DNA of 64,000 nt from Castor canadensis (lineage: Eukaryota; Chordata; Mammalia; Rodentia; Castoridae), in NCBI RefSeq assembly GCF_047511655.1, contig NC_133386.1, forward strand, positions 131,691,866 through 131,755,865, written 5' to 3'. Below the pieces are notes generated by a model. The model was given only the letters and a program-made list of their open reading frames with translations, made no database searches and was not told the origin of the DNA. Both the position numbers and the translations under genes were made by a program. This document shows, in pieces, positions 21,125 through 33,351 of the stretch; position 1 is the first letter of the stretch, and each line of letters starts with the position of its first letter.

Positions 21125-23029
21125 GTGGACAAGGAGGCCTTGTGTCAGGGCCTTGGTCTGCTCCAGGTCCCCTCAGCGCTCCCTTTGGATATCAAGGTCC
21201 TTGACCTATCTGGAAATCAGCTGCAGAGTATCCTGGCCTCACCCCTGGACTTTTATATAGCGCTTCGTCACCTGGACCTGAGCACCAACGAGATCAGCTT
21301 CCTCCAGCCGGGCGTCTTTCAGGCCCTGCCCCACCTGGAGCACATCAACCTGGCCCACAACCGCCTGGCGGTGGGCACCGCATTGAGTGCTGGTGGTCTG
21401 GGCCCCCTGCCGCATGTCACCTCCTTGGACCTGTCTGGAAACAGCCTGTACAGTGGCCTGGTGGAGCGGCTGCTGGGCGAGGCCCCCAGCCTGCGCACGC
21501 TGTCGCTGGCGGAGAACAGCCTGACCCGCCTCGCCCGCCACACCTTCTGGGGCACGCCTGCACTGGAGAGGCTGGACCTCCACAGCAACGTGTTAATGGA
21601 CATCGAGGACGGCGCTTTCGAGGCCCTGCCCCGCCTGGCTCACCTCAATCTCTCCAGGAACTCCCTCACCTGCATCTCACACTTCAGCCTCCAGCAGCTG
21701 CGGGTGCTGGACCTGAGCTGCAACAGCATCGAGGCCTTTCAGACGGCCCCCGAACCGCAGGCTGAGCTCCAGCTGGCCTGGCTCGACCTGCGGGAGAACA
21801 AACTGCTCCACTTCCCTGACCTGGCCGCACTCCCAAGACTCATCTACCTGAATGTGTCCAACAACCTCATCCGGCTTCCTGCTGGGCCGCCCCAGGACAG
21901 CGAGGGCCTCTACGCACCTTCCGAGGGCTGGTCAGCCTTGCCCCTCTCCAACCCCAGCTGGAACACCAGCACCCACCCCCTCTCCCAGCTCTTGAACCTG
22001 GATTTGAGCTACAATGAGATTGAGCTCATTCCTGATAGCTTTCTGGAGCATCTGACTTCTCTGCGCTTCCTGAACCTCAGCCGAAACTGCCTGCGGGCCT
22101 TTGAGGCCCGGCACACGGGTTCCCTGCCCTGTCTGATGCTTCTGGACTTAAGCCACAATGGGCTGGAGTCTCTGGAGCTGGGCACCAGAGCCCTGGGGTC
22201 CCTGCGGACGCTGCTCCTGCAGGATAACGCCCTGCGGGACCTGCCACCATACACTTTCGCCAACCTGGCCAGCCTACAGAGGCTCAACCTGCAGGGGAAC
22301 CGGGTCAGCCCCTGTGGAGGGCCTGCTGCACCTGGTCCCCCAGGCTGTGTGGCCTTTTCTGGCATCCCCACCCTCCGTGTCCTGACCATGGTCGATAATG
22401 AGCTGGAGACGCTCAGGGAAGGGGCCTTCCTCCACACCCCACTTACTGAGCTGGACCTCTCTGCCAACCCTGGTCTGGATGTGGCCACAGGTGCCTTGGC
22501 AGGCCTGGAGGCCTCCTTGGAGGTGCTGGCGCTGCAGGGCAATGGGCTGACTGTCCTGCAGGTGGACCTGCCCTGCTTCAGCTGCCTCAAGCGACTCAAT
22601 CTTGCTGAGAACCGCCTAAGCCAGCTGCCTGCCTGGACACAGGCCGTGTCCCTGGAGGTGCTGGACCTACGAAACAACAGCTTCACCCTCCTGCCAGGCA
22701 GTGCTATGGGTGGCTTGGAGAACAGCCTCCGGCGCCTGTACCTGCAGGGGAATCCGCTAAGCTGTTGTGGCAATGGCTGGCTAGCAGCCCAGCTGCACCA
22801 GGGCCGCGTGGATGTGGACGCCACCCAGGACCTAATCTGCCGCTTTGGCTCCCAGGCAGAGGTATCCCTGAGCCATGTGCGTCCTGAGGACTGTGAGAAG
22901 GGGGGGCTCAAGAATGTCAACCTCATCATCATCCTCACCTTCACACTGGTCTCTGCCATCCTTCTCACCACACTGGCCACCTGTTGCTGTGTCCGCCGGC
23001 AGAAGTTTAACCAACAGTACAAAGCCTAA
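21125..23029 (+). CDS. LRRC32: LRRC32 (GARP) coding exon 3: LRR ectodomain, membrane span, tail
   Basis: The exon opens after CTCCCTAG with VDKEALC and encodes residues 30-663. The protein is 663 residues, against about 662 in human. It shows C27/C36 as the N-cap, about twenty leucine-rich repeats of the LxxLDLSxN type in two arrays split by a longer loop near 283-314 (with an NTS glycosylation sequon), and a C-cap with C576, C577, C601 and C619. The membrane span is about 628-650, followed by a short basic tail ending [15 protein letters not shown] tethers pro-TGF-beta1 through two disulfides; the matching cysteines are present at C212 (in LTCISHF) and C351 (in LSRNCLR). The YSG loop around 138-140, reported at the TGF-beta interface, is kept. 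In family knowledge GARP works with integrin alphaV-beta8 to release active TGF-beta on regulatory T cells and is induced downstream of FOXP3. The reading frame is intact, with no sign of decay. Confidence 0.98.
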   Translation: MDKEALCQGLGLLQVPSALPLDIKVLDLSGNQLQSILASPLDFYIALRHLDLSTNEISFLQPGVFQALPHLEHINLAHNRLAVGTALSAGGLGPLPHVTSLDLSGNSLYSGLVERLLGEAPSLRTLSLAENSLTRLARHTFWGTPALERLDLHSNVLMDIEDGAFEALPRLAHLNLSRNSLTCISHFSLQQLRVLDLSCNSIEAFQTAPEPQAELQLAWLDLRENKLLHFPDLAALPRLIYLNVSNNLIRLPAGPPQDSEGLYAPSEGWSALPLSNPSWNTSTHPLSQLLNLDLSYNEIELIPDSFLEHLTSLRFLNLSRNCLRAFEARHTGSLPCLMLLDLSHNGLESLELGTRALGSLRTLLLQDNALRDLPPYTFANLASLQRLNLQGNRVSPCGGPAAPGPPGCVAFSGIPTLRVLTMVDNELETLREGAFLHTPLTELDLSANPGLDVATGALAGLEASLEVLALQGNGLTVLQVDLPCFSCLKRLNLAENRLSQLPAWTQAVSLEVLDLRNNSFTLLPGSAMGGLENSLRRLYLQGNPLSCCGNGWLAAQLHQGRVDVDATQDLICRFGSQAEVSLSHVRPEDCEKGGLKNVNLIIILTFTLVSAILLTTLATCCCVRRQKFNQQYKA

Positions 23030-24451
23030 GGAGGCCAGGAGATCCTTCCAGGTCAGTGCAGGAGCTAGAGGCTCAGAGAAGTGGGGTCTGGCTCAGATCA
23101 CAGTGTGAGCCAAGGGGCCAGAACCCCAGCCTCTAAATCCCAGCCCATGGCTCCTCTCACTGCATTCTGTGCCTTGGGAGGTGACCGCTTCTTAGGCTAC
23201 ACACGAGGTCCAGCTGTGGCAGCCGGAAGTTGGGCAGTTCCAGAGGTGGCAGAGAATAAGCTTGACCCAGCAGATCAACAAATTTTCACTGAGCATCTGT
23301 TTCAAACCACACCCTGCTCTGGGCACTGGAGACGCTAGTAAATGAAGCACACACTCGCCCTCTAGTAGGAGAGGTGGGTGCACACCACACAGTGCGATAG
23401 GGCTGGAGGTGGGGAATCCCCAGGTTCCAAAAGCCCTAGCTGGTTCAGTGTGGGGAGATCCACCCCAGCTGAGCCAGGGCAAGGGAGGGCCAAACCCGAG
23501 AGGATTTGTCTGAGACGTTTCCATGCAGACTGTTTTGTCACATCTTCTGATAATGACTTTCAGCCTCTCTGGAAAATGAAGAGCTCGTGACCGGAAAAAA
23601 GAACCCAAGCCTCCCGAGTATGTCTTGGAGCCAGTGCTGCTGGGCGGGTTTCAGCAGCCCCAGCAGGGCCTGGTTAAGAGGTAGCTACCCTGGGCTCCGG
23701 CCCAGTGCCAGGCCATTCTGTTTCCTGCTCTGGACAGGCTTGTCCCTCCCTGGCACTCTCTTGTTGCACACAGTGGCCCAAGTACTGAACCACTGACTCC
23801 CTGCCCAGACCCCTTCCCCATCCCAGCCTCACCCTGGCTATTGAGCCAAGAGCGAGAGCCCTAGCTATCTGGTTCTGGTTTGCACCCGGCTTGGCAGCTA
23901 GAGACACAAATCCAAGTCTTGTGTCTGCCTCTGTGGGACCACTCTCAGAGGCTGGTATTTTGTCTTATCTCTATTTTACAAAAGAAGTAAATAAAATTCC
24001 AGAAGTCTCTCTGGAGAATTCCATAGCTAAGAAATACCCTACTGAGAGTCAAATCTGCGTCCTCTGACTCCAGGGCCTGAATTTTGCCCCTGCAGGGACT
24101 GCAGGCTGTGAGGTAGACAGGAAGTGGTCCCACATCCAGGGACCTGACCAGTGCCTGAGCATTCTGTGCTGTGAGTGTCCACTCTTTCTCTCCACAAGCA
24201 GAGAGAAGACAAACCTGCAGGCCCTGTACCCCTTCTCTGCCTCAGTTTCCCTTTTTTTCTCCTTTGCAGACGAGCATGGGCTCTCCCTTTTCTCACTCCT
24301 GCATTCTCTCATTTCCTCTTCCTCCACTGAGTGTAGCCTGGAGTTTGAGACCATGGACTGCAACCTCCTCACTGGAAAGATTGAGACTTAGGAAGAGAAT
24401 GGACTTGCTCTGAGTTGTGCAAGTCAATGACAGCGCCTGGGAGAGGGGGCA

Positions 24452-24530
24452 GCTGGGGATGTAGCTCAGTGGTTGTGCACTCACCTAGTGTATGTGAGAC
24501 CCTGGGTTCTATCCCCAGCACCCCCAAAAG
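24452..24530 (+). repeat. ID-family SINE in sense orientation in the 3' UTR
   Basis: The body starts GCTGGGGATGTAGCTCAGTGG, split here as GCTGGGGATG and TAGCTCAGTGG (box A-like), with box B-like GGTTCTATCCC at 24505-24515. It derives from tRNA-Ala and is not a working tRNA: there is no cloverleaf and the 3' half is A/C-rich. Confidence 0.92.
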
Positions 24531-24789
24531 TCAGGACCTGTGTGGTTTCCTTCAATCTCAGCTGTCACATCACAAGACAATGCTGTTGCAGGGATTCTCC
24601 TCCCCCTAGGAAGATGGGTAGAAAGATCCCACTTAGATAAACCCTTGTCACACATAGCATGGAGTCATGAGCTGGGTTAAAAGGGAGCCTGGGACCATCC
24701 ACAGAGCCTATGTCATTGTCTTTATCACTTTTCCTGTGCTTGGCCCAGGGTCTGCCCGTGCATTTGGTAATGTGTGAGAAAATCTAAAT

Positions 24790-24885
24790 GCTGCCATTCT
24801 CTCCACCCCATTTTACAGATGAGAACACTGAGGCCCAGAGAGTGTTAACGTTCAGAGAGTGGATGAGCCAAGCAGGTCTAGGCCT
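24790..24885 (-). repeat. MIR fragment, reversed
   Basis: 'ccccattttacagatgagaa' followed by 'cactgaggcccagagag' is the reversed MIR 3' region. Confidence 0.65.
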
Positions 24886-25084
24886 CTCTGCTGGGGCACT
24901 GTGTGGACTCAGTCCTGGCTGGGATCAGGTGCTACTGCACATAGCACTCTTCCTCAGGCCTGGCGGCCAAAGCCTTGGCCCCTGTGCCTGACTTTTGAAA
25001 ACACTACGTCATGCTGCTGTCACCTCCCAGGAGCCAGGCCACAGCCAGCCCTGGGACTGGCGCTTTGTATATCCACATGAATGT

Positions 25085-25090
25085 ATTAAA
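25085..25090 (+). terminator. LRRC32: Distal LRRC32 poly(A) signal ATTAAA
   Basis: ATTAAA lies about 20 bases before a likely cleavage zone near 25105-25110, with TGTGACCTG and TTGCTGTGTGTAATG downstream as GT-rich sequence. It is the best hexamer at the expected UTR length. Confidence 0.6.
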
Positions 25091-25108
25091 GTATAATTTT
25101 GGAGAAGC

Positions 25109-28100
25109 AGTGTGACCTGCAGTCTCATCCTTGCTGTGTGTAATGGGCATCTTTGTATCCACGTGCACCGCCGCCTCTACATCTGTCAGGGCCTTTCAGT
25201 CCTCACGACGTGTTTCTGGGGGACATTGAGGCACTGGGCCATCACTACCCTGCTCCCTGAACCTTGGGGCCTCAGCCTCCGTCATGGCCCTGATCACACC
25301 TCTCTTCCCTCACTCCAACCCAGGGAACTCCCTTCTGCAGGGATGTGCCCCTTCCTGCCCTACCTCACGGTGACTCAAGCCTTGCCCATCTTAAAAACAT
25401 TAAGAAGACCCTGCACCACACTCTGCATTTTTCTCTGGCTCTTCGCAGGAAAACGTCCCCTTCCCTCTCTCTTCCTTTTCTCAGCCCTACCCAGACTGCC
25501 CTTCTGAGGACCCCAAGGTCTCCTTGGGGGAACAGCACACCATACAGACCTGGTGTCCTCGATCCTGGGTAGCAGGGCCCCTCACCCATGTCCTCTTCAG
25601 CCTCCAGGACTCCACACACTTGAGTTCTTTCCTCCCTCTCAAGCCACCCTATTCCAGCCCCTCTATGTGCTCATCTTCCCCAAGCCACCTCTAAATGATG
25701 ACTGCCAGGGCTCTGTCCTAGCTGTAACAGCCCTCTGTCCCCTTCCCTGACTCCAGCCCACCCATCCTGAGAATCCAGCCATGTTACCCACAGGTGACTC
25801 CAGCCAGAGGTCAACGGGTCTCCAGAGGGCCGAAGAATTCAGGGAGAATGTAGTGAGAAGCTGGGCTGCAGATCCAAGTTGAACTTGGAAAAACAATGTT
25901 CCTGGTAGGTGGCTAGGAGTTGGAGGGACAGAGTGTGGTGGGAGGTGGGGGTGAAGCAAGCACTAGGAGGCAGAAGCCGGGCAGGGAGTGGTCCCCTTAG
26001 TCTTCAAATTTGCAGCCTGAGGAGCTTGTCCTGTAGTGGCCCCTGCCCTTCTCAGCAGCGTGATACCAGACCCTCTGCATCTGCAGGTGCTAACCTTCTT
26101 CCCCAATCAGCCATTCCCCCACCCCAGCTGGGTGCTCCTCCTTGCCCACCCCTAAGCACCCTGGCTCCTCTCCTGGGCCCAGCTGCCTCTGGGCCAGCTC
26201 TGCCTCCTGGAAATTTCTCTGATCAGCCTCCCTGGCCTGTGACTTCTCACTGCCAGTCGCTGCTCCCAGATCCTAAGGACAAATTTAAACACCTGTCTCC
26301 CAGGGTGGTGCTGGGGGGTGAGAAGGCCCACAGGCAGTGCTCAGTGAGGCCCAGGAGTTCATAGCATGGGCTAAGCTCAGCCCAGGGCCTGTGGGCCTCC
26401 CATCAGTGAGAGCCCACCAGGTCCCTGACCCCTTTTCCTGGCAAACACGGGAGTTTGCTCACCTGGCCAAGACCCCCCGGAGAGACAGAAATTCCTGTTT
26501 TCAGCCAAACGTGGACACAGCTGCCAACTAGGTCATCGGAGCATCCGGCTTGCAGGGCTGAATTTCAGCAAGTTCCAGGGAGAGGGGGCCTTCATGTGCC
26601 CTATGTCACAGACCACCTGAGATGCATCACTGGCTTCTTCAATTCAGTGAGCTGTTATGGTGCCCCACTAGGCAAAGGCCCCAGGCCCCTCCAACTGCCT
26701 CATCCTCTCACCCCTGTTGCGGCCACATCCCCAGGACCTGGGCCAGCTGTCTACTCTCCTTCAGGCAGCTTTCAAGGCCCCAGAGGCTGGTGCCTGCCGC
26801 CCTTCAGCCCTCGCTCTGCCGTCTCCCACCATGTGCTCAGAGCTGACCATTATTACGTGCGTCTGGGTAAGCCCCATGCTGAACACTTGCTGGATGTTGT
26901 CGTATTTAATTCCAATAATCTTTGAAGAGAAACTAATGCTCCAGAGCTGAGAGTTAAATCCAGTTTCATCCCACTATGGAGCCAGAGACCTTAACCATTA
27001 GGTAGCACTATGACCTGAGCCTCCCCAACCCTAGGCTGTCTCCTCCTCCACCTGGAACATCCCACCCACCCTGACCCACCCGCACACTCCTTCTGCTGCC
27101 CTTGTCTGTGTCACCTCCTCTGGGGAGACAGCCTGGATTTCCTCCTCCAGCGGCCCTAGCCCCAGACTGCCCTCAAGTCCTGGGAGGCAGGTCCTACCCC
27201 GAGACCTCTGTGTATCCCCAGGGCCTGTGAGCTAACCCAGGCAGGGAGCTCAGGAAAGAGACTTCCTGACTAAATGGCCCCTGCCCTCTAGGACTATGAA
27301 CTTGTGGGATTAAGAGCAGCTTTCAGACAGACCCAGGGAAAGCAGAGAGAACACAGGGGATTCAGGGTGTGGGCAGCCAGTGGGGACCAAAATGAGAACG
27401 TGCTCTGGCCACTCTCCATTTCCCTCCCGTCTCTTGTCTTGAGGACCCCATCTTCGCTTTGTCCTTTCCCTCCTCTGTCCTCTTCATCTCCTCTCCCCTT
27501 CCCTCCCTTACTCATTTCCCCCACCCCTATCTCACTGGAAACAGTTGTGCTGAGAGCCAGGAGGGGGTGTGGGGGAGGGAGGCTGAGCTGTTTATAGGAA
27601 CTGGAGCGGCTCCATCCATCAGCTCTGTTTGGAGCAGCAGACCAAGCATAATAAATACCTTGGCTCCTCCCCAGCTGTGCTTTCCCTGAACTTGGCCATC
27701 CAAGCTCCAAATCTCTCTGGCCTGCTGGTTCTCAGGACCCAGCTCCTACCCCACCCACCCTCTCCCCATCTCCCGTCAGGCTTCCCTGGAAAGAGGCCTG
27801 CCCTCTGGGACCAGAAACTCCGAGCCAGATCCAAGCTCGGCTACTTCTTTGCTCTGGGAACAAGGGCAGTCATGCCACTTGTCTGTACCTCCACTTCCCC
27901 ATCCATAAAATGGGCTCATAATCACTGTGTCCTGCCACCCACCCCACTACCCCCACCCTGACCCACAGCTCTGTTCGCTGGTCAGGCCAGGGTGGCCCGA
28001 GTATCCCCGTGGTGCTGGGTGTTGGAGCCATGGGACACATGGGGACAGTTGTAAAAGACCTATGGGGTAGAGAGAGGAGAGAGGGCCCACATGACAGCAC

Positions 28101-29300
28101 AAGCCAGGAAGTGGTCACCGGCGAGGGAGGTCCACATTTCATGCTCAGGGAGTTTGTTTGCAGCCAGGACTGTGGGCCTTGCAGCTGCAGGAACAAGGGA
28201 GAATTTGAGGACATCTGGGCTGCCACAGGAAGGGTGGGATTTCAACTTGTAGTATGGTCCAGGCAGAACAAGCTCAGCCTGGCAGTGGGAGAGCCAAGTA
28301 TGGCGGAGAACAGAAAGGAGGCTGCCCCTGCTCTGCCCACCCCATTGCTTTCACCTCTGTGTCTCTGATCCTTCAGCATCTTCCATCCTTCTGGAATCTT
28401 CCCTCCTCGCCTGGGTAGCTTCCAACCCACCCAGCTCTGCTCTCCCAAGCTGTGGATGCCTTCCCAGAATTCTGCTGTCATGTCCCCACTCCCATCTTCC
28501 CCCAAACCTGCCACCCTACAAAGTGAGAGGGGTAGATTGGGAAAAGCCGTTGGCCAATAACACATGTTTCTGGAATGAATGAGGGAATAGATGAATAAAG
28601 GAGTGAATAAAAGAGTGAGTCAAGGAAAAAGAGAACTGAGTAAGTAAATTACCAAAAACAACCAACATTTCTAGAACCTTGCTATGATCCACATTGGGCA
28701 ATGCACGTGTAAGGCCCCTCCCAGTAGGGCACTTACAGCTTATTAAGGAAATAGACATTAAACACGCACATACACAACGATGACAAACCATGACAAGTGC
28801 TATCACAGGACTTATCAGGGCAAGACTCCAGGGAGCCCTCTCTGAGGACTGAGCCGGAGGAGGCTGTAAATGGAGAGCGGGTGAATCAGTATTTCCATGC
28901 AATTCCCAGAATGCCTGGGGACTGAACCTCAGACCCTGAGGTTGGGGTCCTGCACTGAAGGTAGCCCCCCACTAGGGCCCTCCCTGCCCTGCTCTCAGTG
29001 CCTTGATTCCCATTCTGGAATCATGAAGAAAATTGTGGAAGGCCACATACAGGGTGGTGGGATGGATGGCCAAGAGGATGGCGATCCCAGGAGTCAAGCA
29101 TTGTAGGGGCAGGGGGCTCGCTAGGTTGCAAAGTGGGAGAGTCCAGTTTCAAAAGCCCTTGCATTTTAATTATTAATTTCTTTTTTTGCAGAGACTGGGC
29201 TGGGCTCCCTCCCTCCGAGTCAGCTTGTACCACCGGCCCCATCCCTGCCCAGCTGACCATATTAACATTTTCACATCTAGTCCTCTGCAGGCTCTGGTCT
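25109..29300. other. Intergenic downstream of LRRC32, no gene
   Basis: The sequence is GC-moderate and mostly unassigned, with L2-like text at about 25260-25560 and 28360-28450 and an MIR (+) at about 27825-27935. A (GAAT)-like simple stretch lies at 28570-28620. A compact block at about 27530-27660 carries NFAT-like TGGAAAC (27536-27542) and FOX-like TGTTTATA (27589-27596) and is free of obvious repeats. No exon is recognised. Confidence 0.45.
27825..27935 (+). repeat. MIR fragment
   Basis: 'cgagccagatccaagctcgg', 'agtcatgccacttgtctg' and 'ccccatccataaaatggg' follow the MIR order. Confidence 0.6.
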
Positions 29301-29329
29301 AGTAATTGTTAACAGACACTGAATGCAAA

Positions 29330-30816
29330 TACACACACGCAAGTATTGGAGGTTTTCATCGTTGTTTTGTAAAAATGGGATCAGATTCTATATGGTCTCC
29401 TGCACTTCGGTTTTTTTAATCCAAAAATACTTCAAGGAAATCTCCCCAGATTAACTGATAAAGCTCTGATTCAGTTTTTGACAATACATAATACTCTTTG
29501 ATTTATTCAGCCATTTACCTATCAATGGACGTTTTCTTTGTTGGCTTTTCTTAAAACTAAAAACATGCTGCAAAAAAAATATCTTTCTTCATGTGCCTGT
29601 TCTCTCTAGGGGTTGTGTCTGTGAGGGAAAGATATAGAAGTGAGATGACAGACAGATAGATAGATGATAGATGATAGATGAATGGATGGATGGACAGATG
29701 GATGGATAGGTAGATAGATTAATAATAAATAGATATCCATTGATTTAGAACTTTCAATGAAATTTACTATTCAAAAAGACAGTAATATTTCACTTTTCCA
29801 CAGTGTGTGGAAGTTTCTTTTCTTGTGCTGCTTTTCCAGAAACACAGGCTTTGGCAGTGGCAAGTGGCCGCTTGCTGTTATTTCAAATTGCATTTCCTCG
29901 CTGTTGAATTGAGCAGCCTTTTAATTGTTTGCTGACCACTTGGATGAGCTCTTCCATGAGTGGCCCATTTTTGCCCTTTGTCCATTTTCTACCGAGTTAA
30001 CTTTTCCTGGTCAATTTGTAAAACCTCACTCCACATTGCAGATGATCAAACTTTCTCCGGCATTTCATGCTTTCCCAGTGTCCATTGACTCTTTGTGAAT
30101 TTCTTGATTTAAGTTTCACTCAGATGGTTCATACAACCTCCTAATTTTTCTTATATGATTTTTCTTCTTTACATTTAACTCTTTGAATAACCTAAACATG
30201 ACTTCATTATAAATTTGGATAATTATAAAATTTTCCTTGCTTTCAGATGAATAGCAATTGCACCAGCATCATTTTTTAAATAATGAAATGCAAGGCCCTG
30301 AGTTCAATCCGCAGAACCATAAGAAATAATAATTGAAAGTCTGGTCTGTCTAATATTAAATTCTGACATATATTTGGTATCTACTTCTGAATTTCTTGTT
30401 GTTTGACTGAATCTATTTCTCTATTCCAACACCAACACCTTAAATAAATGATTTGAATTTGTTCTGATACCTGCAAGGCAAGTCCTCGTGAACTCTTATT
30501 TTTTCCTGTACTTTTTTGGCTGTGCTTAGGTGTTTATTCTTTCATATGAGCATCAAGATCATTGCCTTCTATTTGGAATCAACCTGGGGAGGTTTGAGAA
30601 CATGGGATGTTTTTCTTTTTGCTCAGACCTTGTGTTCTATCCTTCCACAAGATTGGATAGGGTCTGTCTTTCTTGTTAAATTTATCCCTCAGTATTTTAA
30701 AATATTTCTTAATATTGTAAATGGAGTTATAAATTTATAAATATTATAAGTTTCCATTTCTATGTGTCTATTGTCAAAAACGTGTACAAAAACATGTATC
30801 CAAGAACCTTATCAAA
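29330..30816 (+). repeat. Old L1 (L1M/HAL1-like) 3' fragments
   Basis: The AT-rich sequence carries phrases typical of L1 3' regions on the plus strand: 'attcagccatttacctatca', 'tgcaccagcatcatttttt', 'ctatttctctattccaacac' and 'ttcatatgagcatcaagatc'. A GATA/GATG microsatellite (29650-29720) and a short SINE 3' end (30287-30330) interrupt it. It has no open ORF and is inactive. Confidence 0.7.
29650..29745. repeat. (GATA/GATG)n microsatellite
   Basis: Imperfect tetranucleotide units (gata, gatg, gaca) run for about 95 bases, then grade into ATA-rich sequence. Confidence 0.9.
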
Positions 30817-30821
30817 TTTTT

Positions 30822-31146
30822 TTTTTTTGGCAGTACCAGGGGTTCTCAAGACCTCGTGCTTGCCAGACAGGTGCTCTACGACTTGGGCAACTCTACCAGC
30901 CCTTTTTACCTTGGCTATTTTTGAAATAGGGTCTTGATTTTATGCCCAGGCTGGCCTGGACCATGATGTTCCTATTTGTGCTTCCCCTCTTAGCTGGGAT
31001 GACAAGTGACTGTCACTGTGCCCAGACATTGGCTGAGGTGGGGAGTCTTGAGAACTTTTTACCTGGGCTGACCTCGAACTGCGATCCTCCCAATCTCCAC
31101 CTCCTGAGTAGCTAGGATTACAGGCGTGAGCCAACACACATAGCCA
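30822..31146 (-). repeat. Dimeric ID/B1-like SINE, reversed
   Basis: A T-run, then 'ggcagtaccaggggttctca' (ID-like half), two B1-like stretches, and 'gattacaggcgtgagccaac' at the right end. The flanks share CAAATTTTT (30813-30821 and 31147-31155), a probable target-site duplication. Confidence 0.85.
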
Positions 31147-32739
31147 CAAATTTTTCTTAATAATTTAGACAGTTTTCTTCTTTGGTCTTTGATTTCTGTG
31201 CTAGAGGCCCTTTGGTTTTCTAGATGTTTGATCAACTCCACTGATGCTCTTACCACAGGGTCACCTGTCTCCAGCCGGTTCCTCTTTGCAGCTTGCAGCC
31301 AGGTTCCAAGGACCCCCCACCACCACTGACACCCAGAACTGCTTCTCCCATTTCCTCCCTTCCAAGGCTCCAATCCTGTTGCTGTGGTTGGAGCAGGCTG
31401 GCAGGTGACAGGCTCAGAATCCTTGCTGCTTTGTTACACAGAATGAATTTGTTCCACCCTAACTGGCATTCGGTTCTCCTCCGGGAGCAAAGGTTGAAAA
31501 CTGGTGGCCTGTGAGCCATATTTAGCCTTCAGACATGCTTTATTTGGCCCACACAGTAGTTTATAAAAATTTTGATTAGTTTCCAAAAATTGGAAGAGTT
31601 GTTTTATATGGGAACACATAAAAATGTGGATTCCTGATTTTCCTTAAAAACCTTGGAACCTCTGAGAACTTTGCTCCTTAGCCCACAGGACAATGAATAG
31701 CAGGAGCCGTGAACTTGCATCTCCCTCCAAGACTGTGAACCACTCAAGGGCAGGGATCAGCCTGTCCCTTCTCCACCCCAACACCTGACGCGGGGCCCAG
31801 GAAAGTTTGGGGCCTTTCTTTTACGTCATGCACAAGTTTTAAAGAAATGTGACTGAACCCACACAATAAGTGTTTTGAACTTGAGTATGCTGTAGACCCC
31901 TTTGCAGTCTGGTTAAGCCTACGGATGGACTTCTTCTCAGAATAAAGTTTTTAAACTCATAAAATTTAAAAGAATGCATATGATTACAAAGGAAGCCAAT
32001 TCTACTGAATGTAGTTATCAAAGTACTAAAAAAGTATGAGCACATCACATAAAGATCTGGTGGCAGGTCTAATAACTACTGTGATTTTGAAGGATTGATG
32101 AAAGCAAATGACATTTTGAGAGACCGACAGCAACTGCAGGAAGGCATGAAACACCTGTGACTTCTGCAGGTGACAGCAGTGCTAGTTACAGGTACTGCCA
32201 GCAGCACATTGACTCGTGGCCTACAGTCAAGAGAAATAATGATTACACTTCAATGGTTCAATGAGAAGCTTATGGTGGTAGTAAAGTGGGTTTTTATTTT
32301 TCAGCCAAATTCGCAGATCACAAAAACTCTTTCCCCTGGTCCCCTGGACCTCAGATCACAACCTCTACTTCAGAAGAAGGACTCATGGTAGCTACAACCA
32401 AGCCACAATCACAAACCATAGACAGTGCCCACTCCTGGGTGTTCTTGTTTAGGGCAGGGTTGGGGTCGGAATTAAATCATTGCTTTTGGAGGGCCCTTTG
32501 GTGATCTGTTCTAAGAATCTTAAAAACTGATTATGAGAATGTTTATTACAGCCAATGCACACATCCAGTTTTTGTGCAGCCTGAAATTTAAACAATTTAG
32601 GGAGCCCCTTTAGCACAAAGAATACAAAATTAAGGATTTTATTTTGCTAAATCCTTCTCAGGCATTTGAAATTCTCTGTGTAAATGGGGCGGGGGGGTGT
32701 CTTTCTCCAACTCCATGCCAACTCTTCCCAAACACTGCA
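31147..32739. other. Intergenic with ancient repeats
   Basis: About 31490-31680 resembles an old DNA-transposon relic ('ggcctgtgagccatatttag'). About 31720-31810 is L2 3'-like ('ccactcaagggcagggatca'). About 31870-32390 resembles a widespread ancient eutherian repeat ('agtctggttaagcctacgga', 'ggtggcaggtctaataacta') whose family I cannot name. No gene is seen. Confidence 0.4.
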
Positions 32740-33040
32740 TTGTTAGTAATTATCTCAAATTAGAAACAGCCAAAAATAGCCAATAGTTGGTAATTGATAT
32801 AATAAGTTTTAGAATATTTATGCTCTATGATATGAACATAGAGTCTACTTGCAGACCTGCAAATATGCTCAAAACATTGTATTAGGGCTGGGCGTGTGGC
32901 TTACCAAGTAGGCCCTGAGTTCAAACCCCAGTACCACCAAAAAACATAATATGACATGAAAAAAGCAGACTATAAAATGATAATATAAATGTGGTAAGAC
33001 CCTGTTTTGTTTAAGTAACATATTAATTATATGTCAGAGA
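32740..33040 (+). repeat. L1M-like 3' fragment interrupted by a short SINE
   Basis: 'aattagaaacagccaaaaat' and 'gatataataagttttagaat' resemble the L1M 3' region. A 59-base ID-like SINE (32887-32945, ending 'tcaaaccccagtaccacc') sits inside it. Confidence 0.55.
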
Positions 33041-33351
33041 ATGTTAAATTGGCACTTCTCATGTCTCAAAATTGTCAATGTCCCCAGAGCCTCAGAAGCA
33101 GCTCTAGACATAGTTGGGCAGGAATCAGGCAGTGTGAGCCACTCTCCCTCCATCACTGACCCTCCTCTGCCTTGGAAAAGGCTTCAGGTGAGAGGCTGGG
33201 GCAGGCCGCCCCTGGTGGCAGTGTGAGCCAGGCAGGCTGCCAGGAGAGAGGCCTGTGCATCCAGAGCTTGGTGGCAAAGGAGAAGAGGTTTCCAGTGCAT
33301 GACTGGACACAGCAAGGTCAGCATGAGACAGCATGAACGATCCTGGCCCTT

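Larger units (their letters stand above)
23030..25108 (+). other. LRRC32: LRRC32 3' UTR
   Basis: About 2.1 kb runs from the stop codon to a probable poly(A) site. The distal signal is ATTAAA at 25085-25090, followed by GT-containing sequence. An earlier AATAAA at 23990-23995 lies in MIR-derived sequence and could give a short form. The UTR holds reversed MIR at about 23955-24080 and 24790-24885 and a sense ID element at 24452-24530. The length fits the roughly 4 kb transcript known for this gene; the 3' end itself is inferred. Confidence 0.7.

Noticed and set aside
21125-21127. GTG as an independent start codon for exon 3
   Set aside because: GTG here is the first in-frame codon (Val) after a splice acceptor; the true start and signal peptide are in exon 2.
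22009-23022. 337-codon open frame on the minus strand
   Set aside because: It is antisense to LRRC32 exon 3. The GC-rich, leucine-codon-rich gene (CTG/CAG) leaves the opposite frame open; the product is Arg/Ser-rich with no domain.
24452-24530. Possible tRNA gene
   Set aside because: Box A- and box B-like motifs are present, but this is an ID SINE; the body does not fold as a tRNA and ends in A/C-rich sequence.
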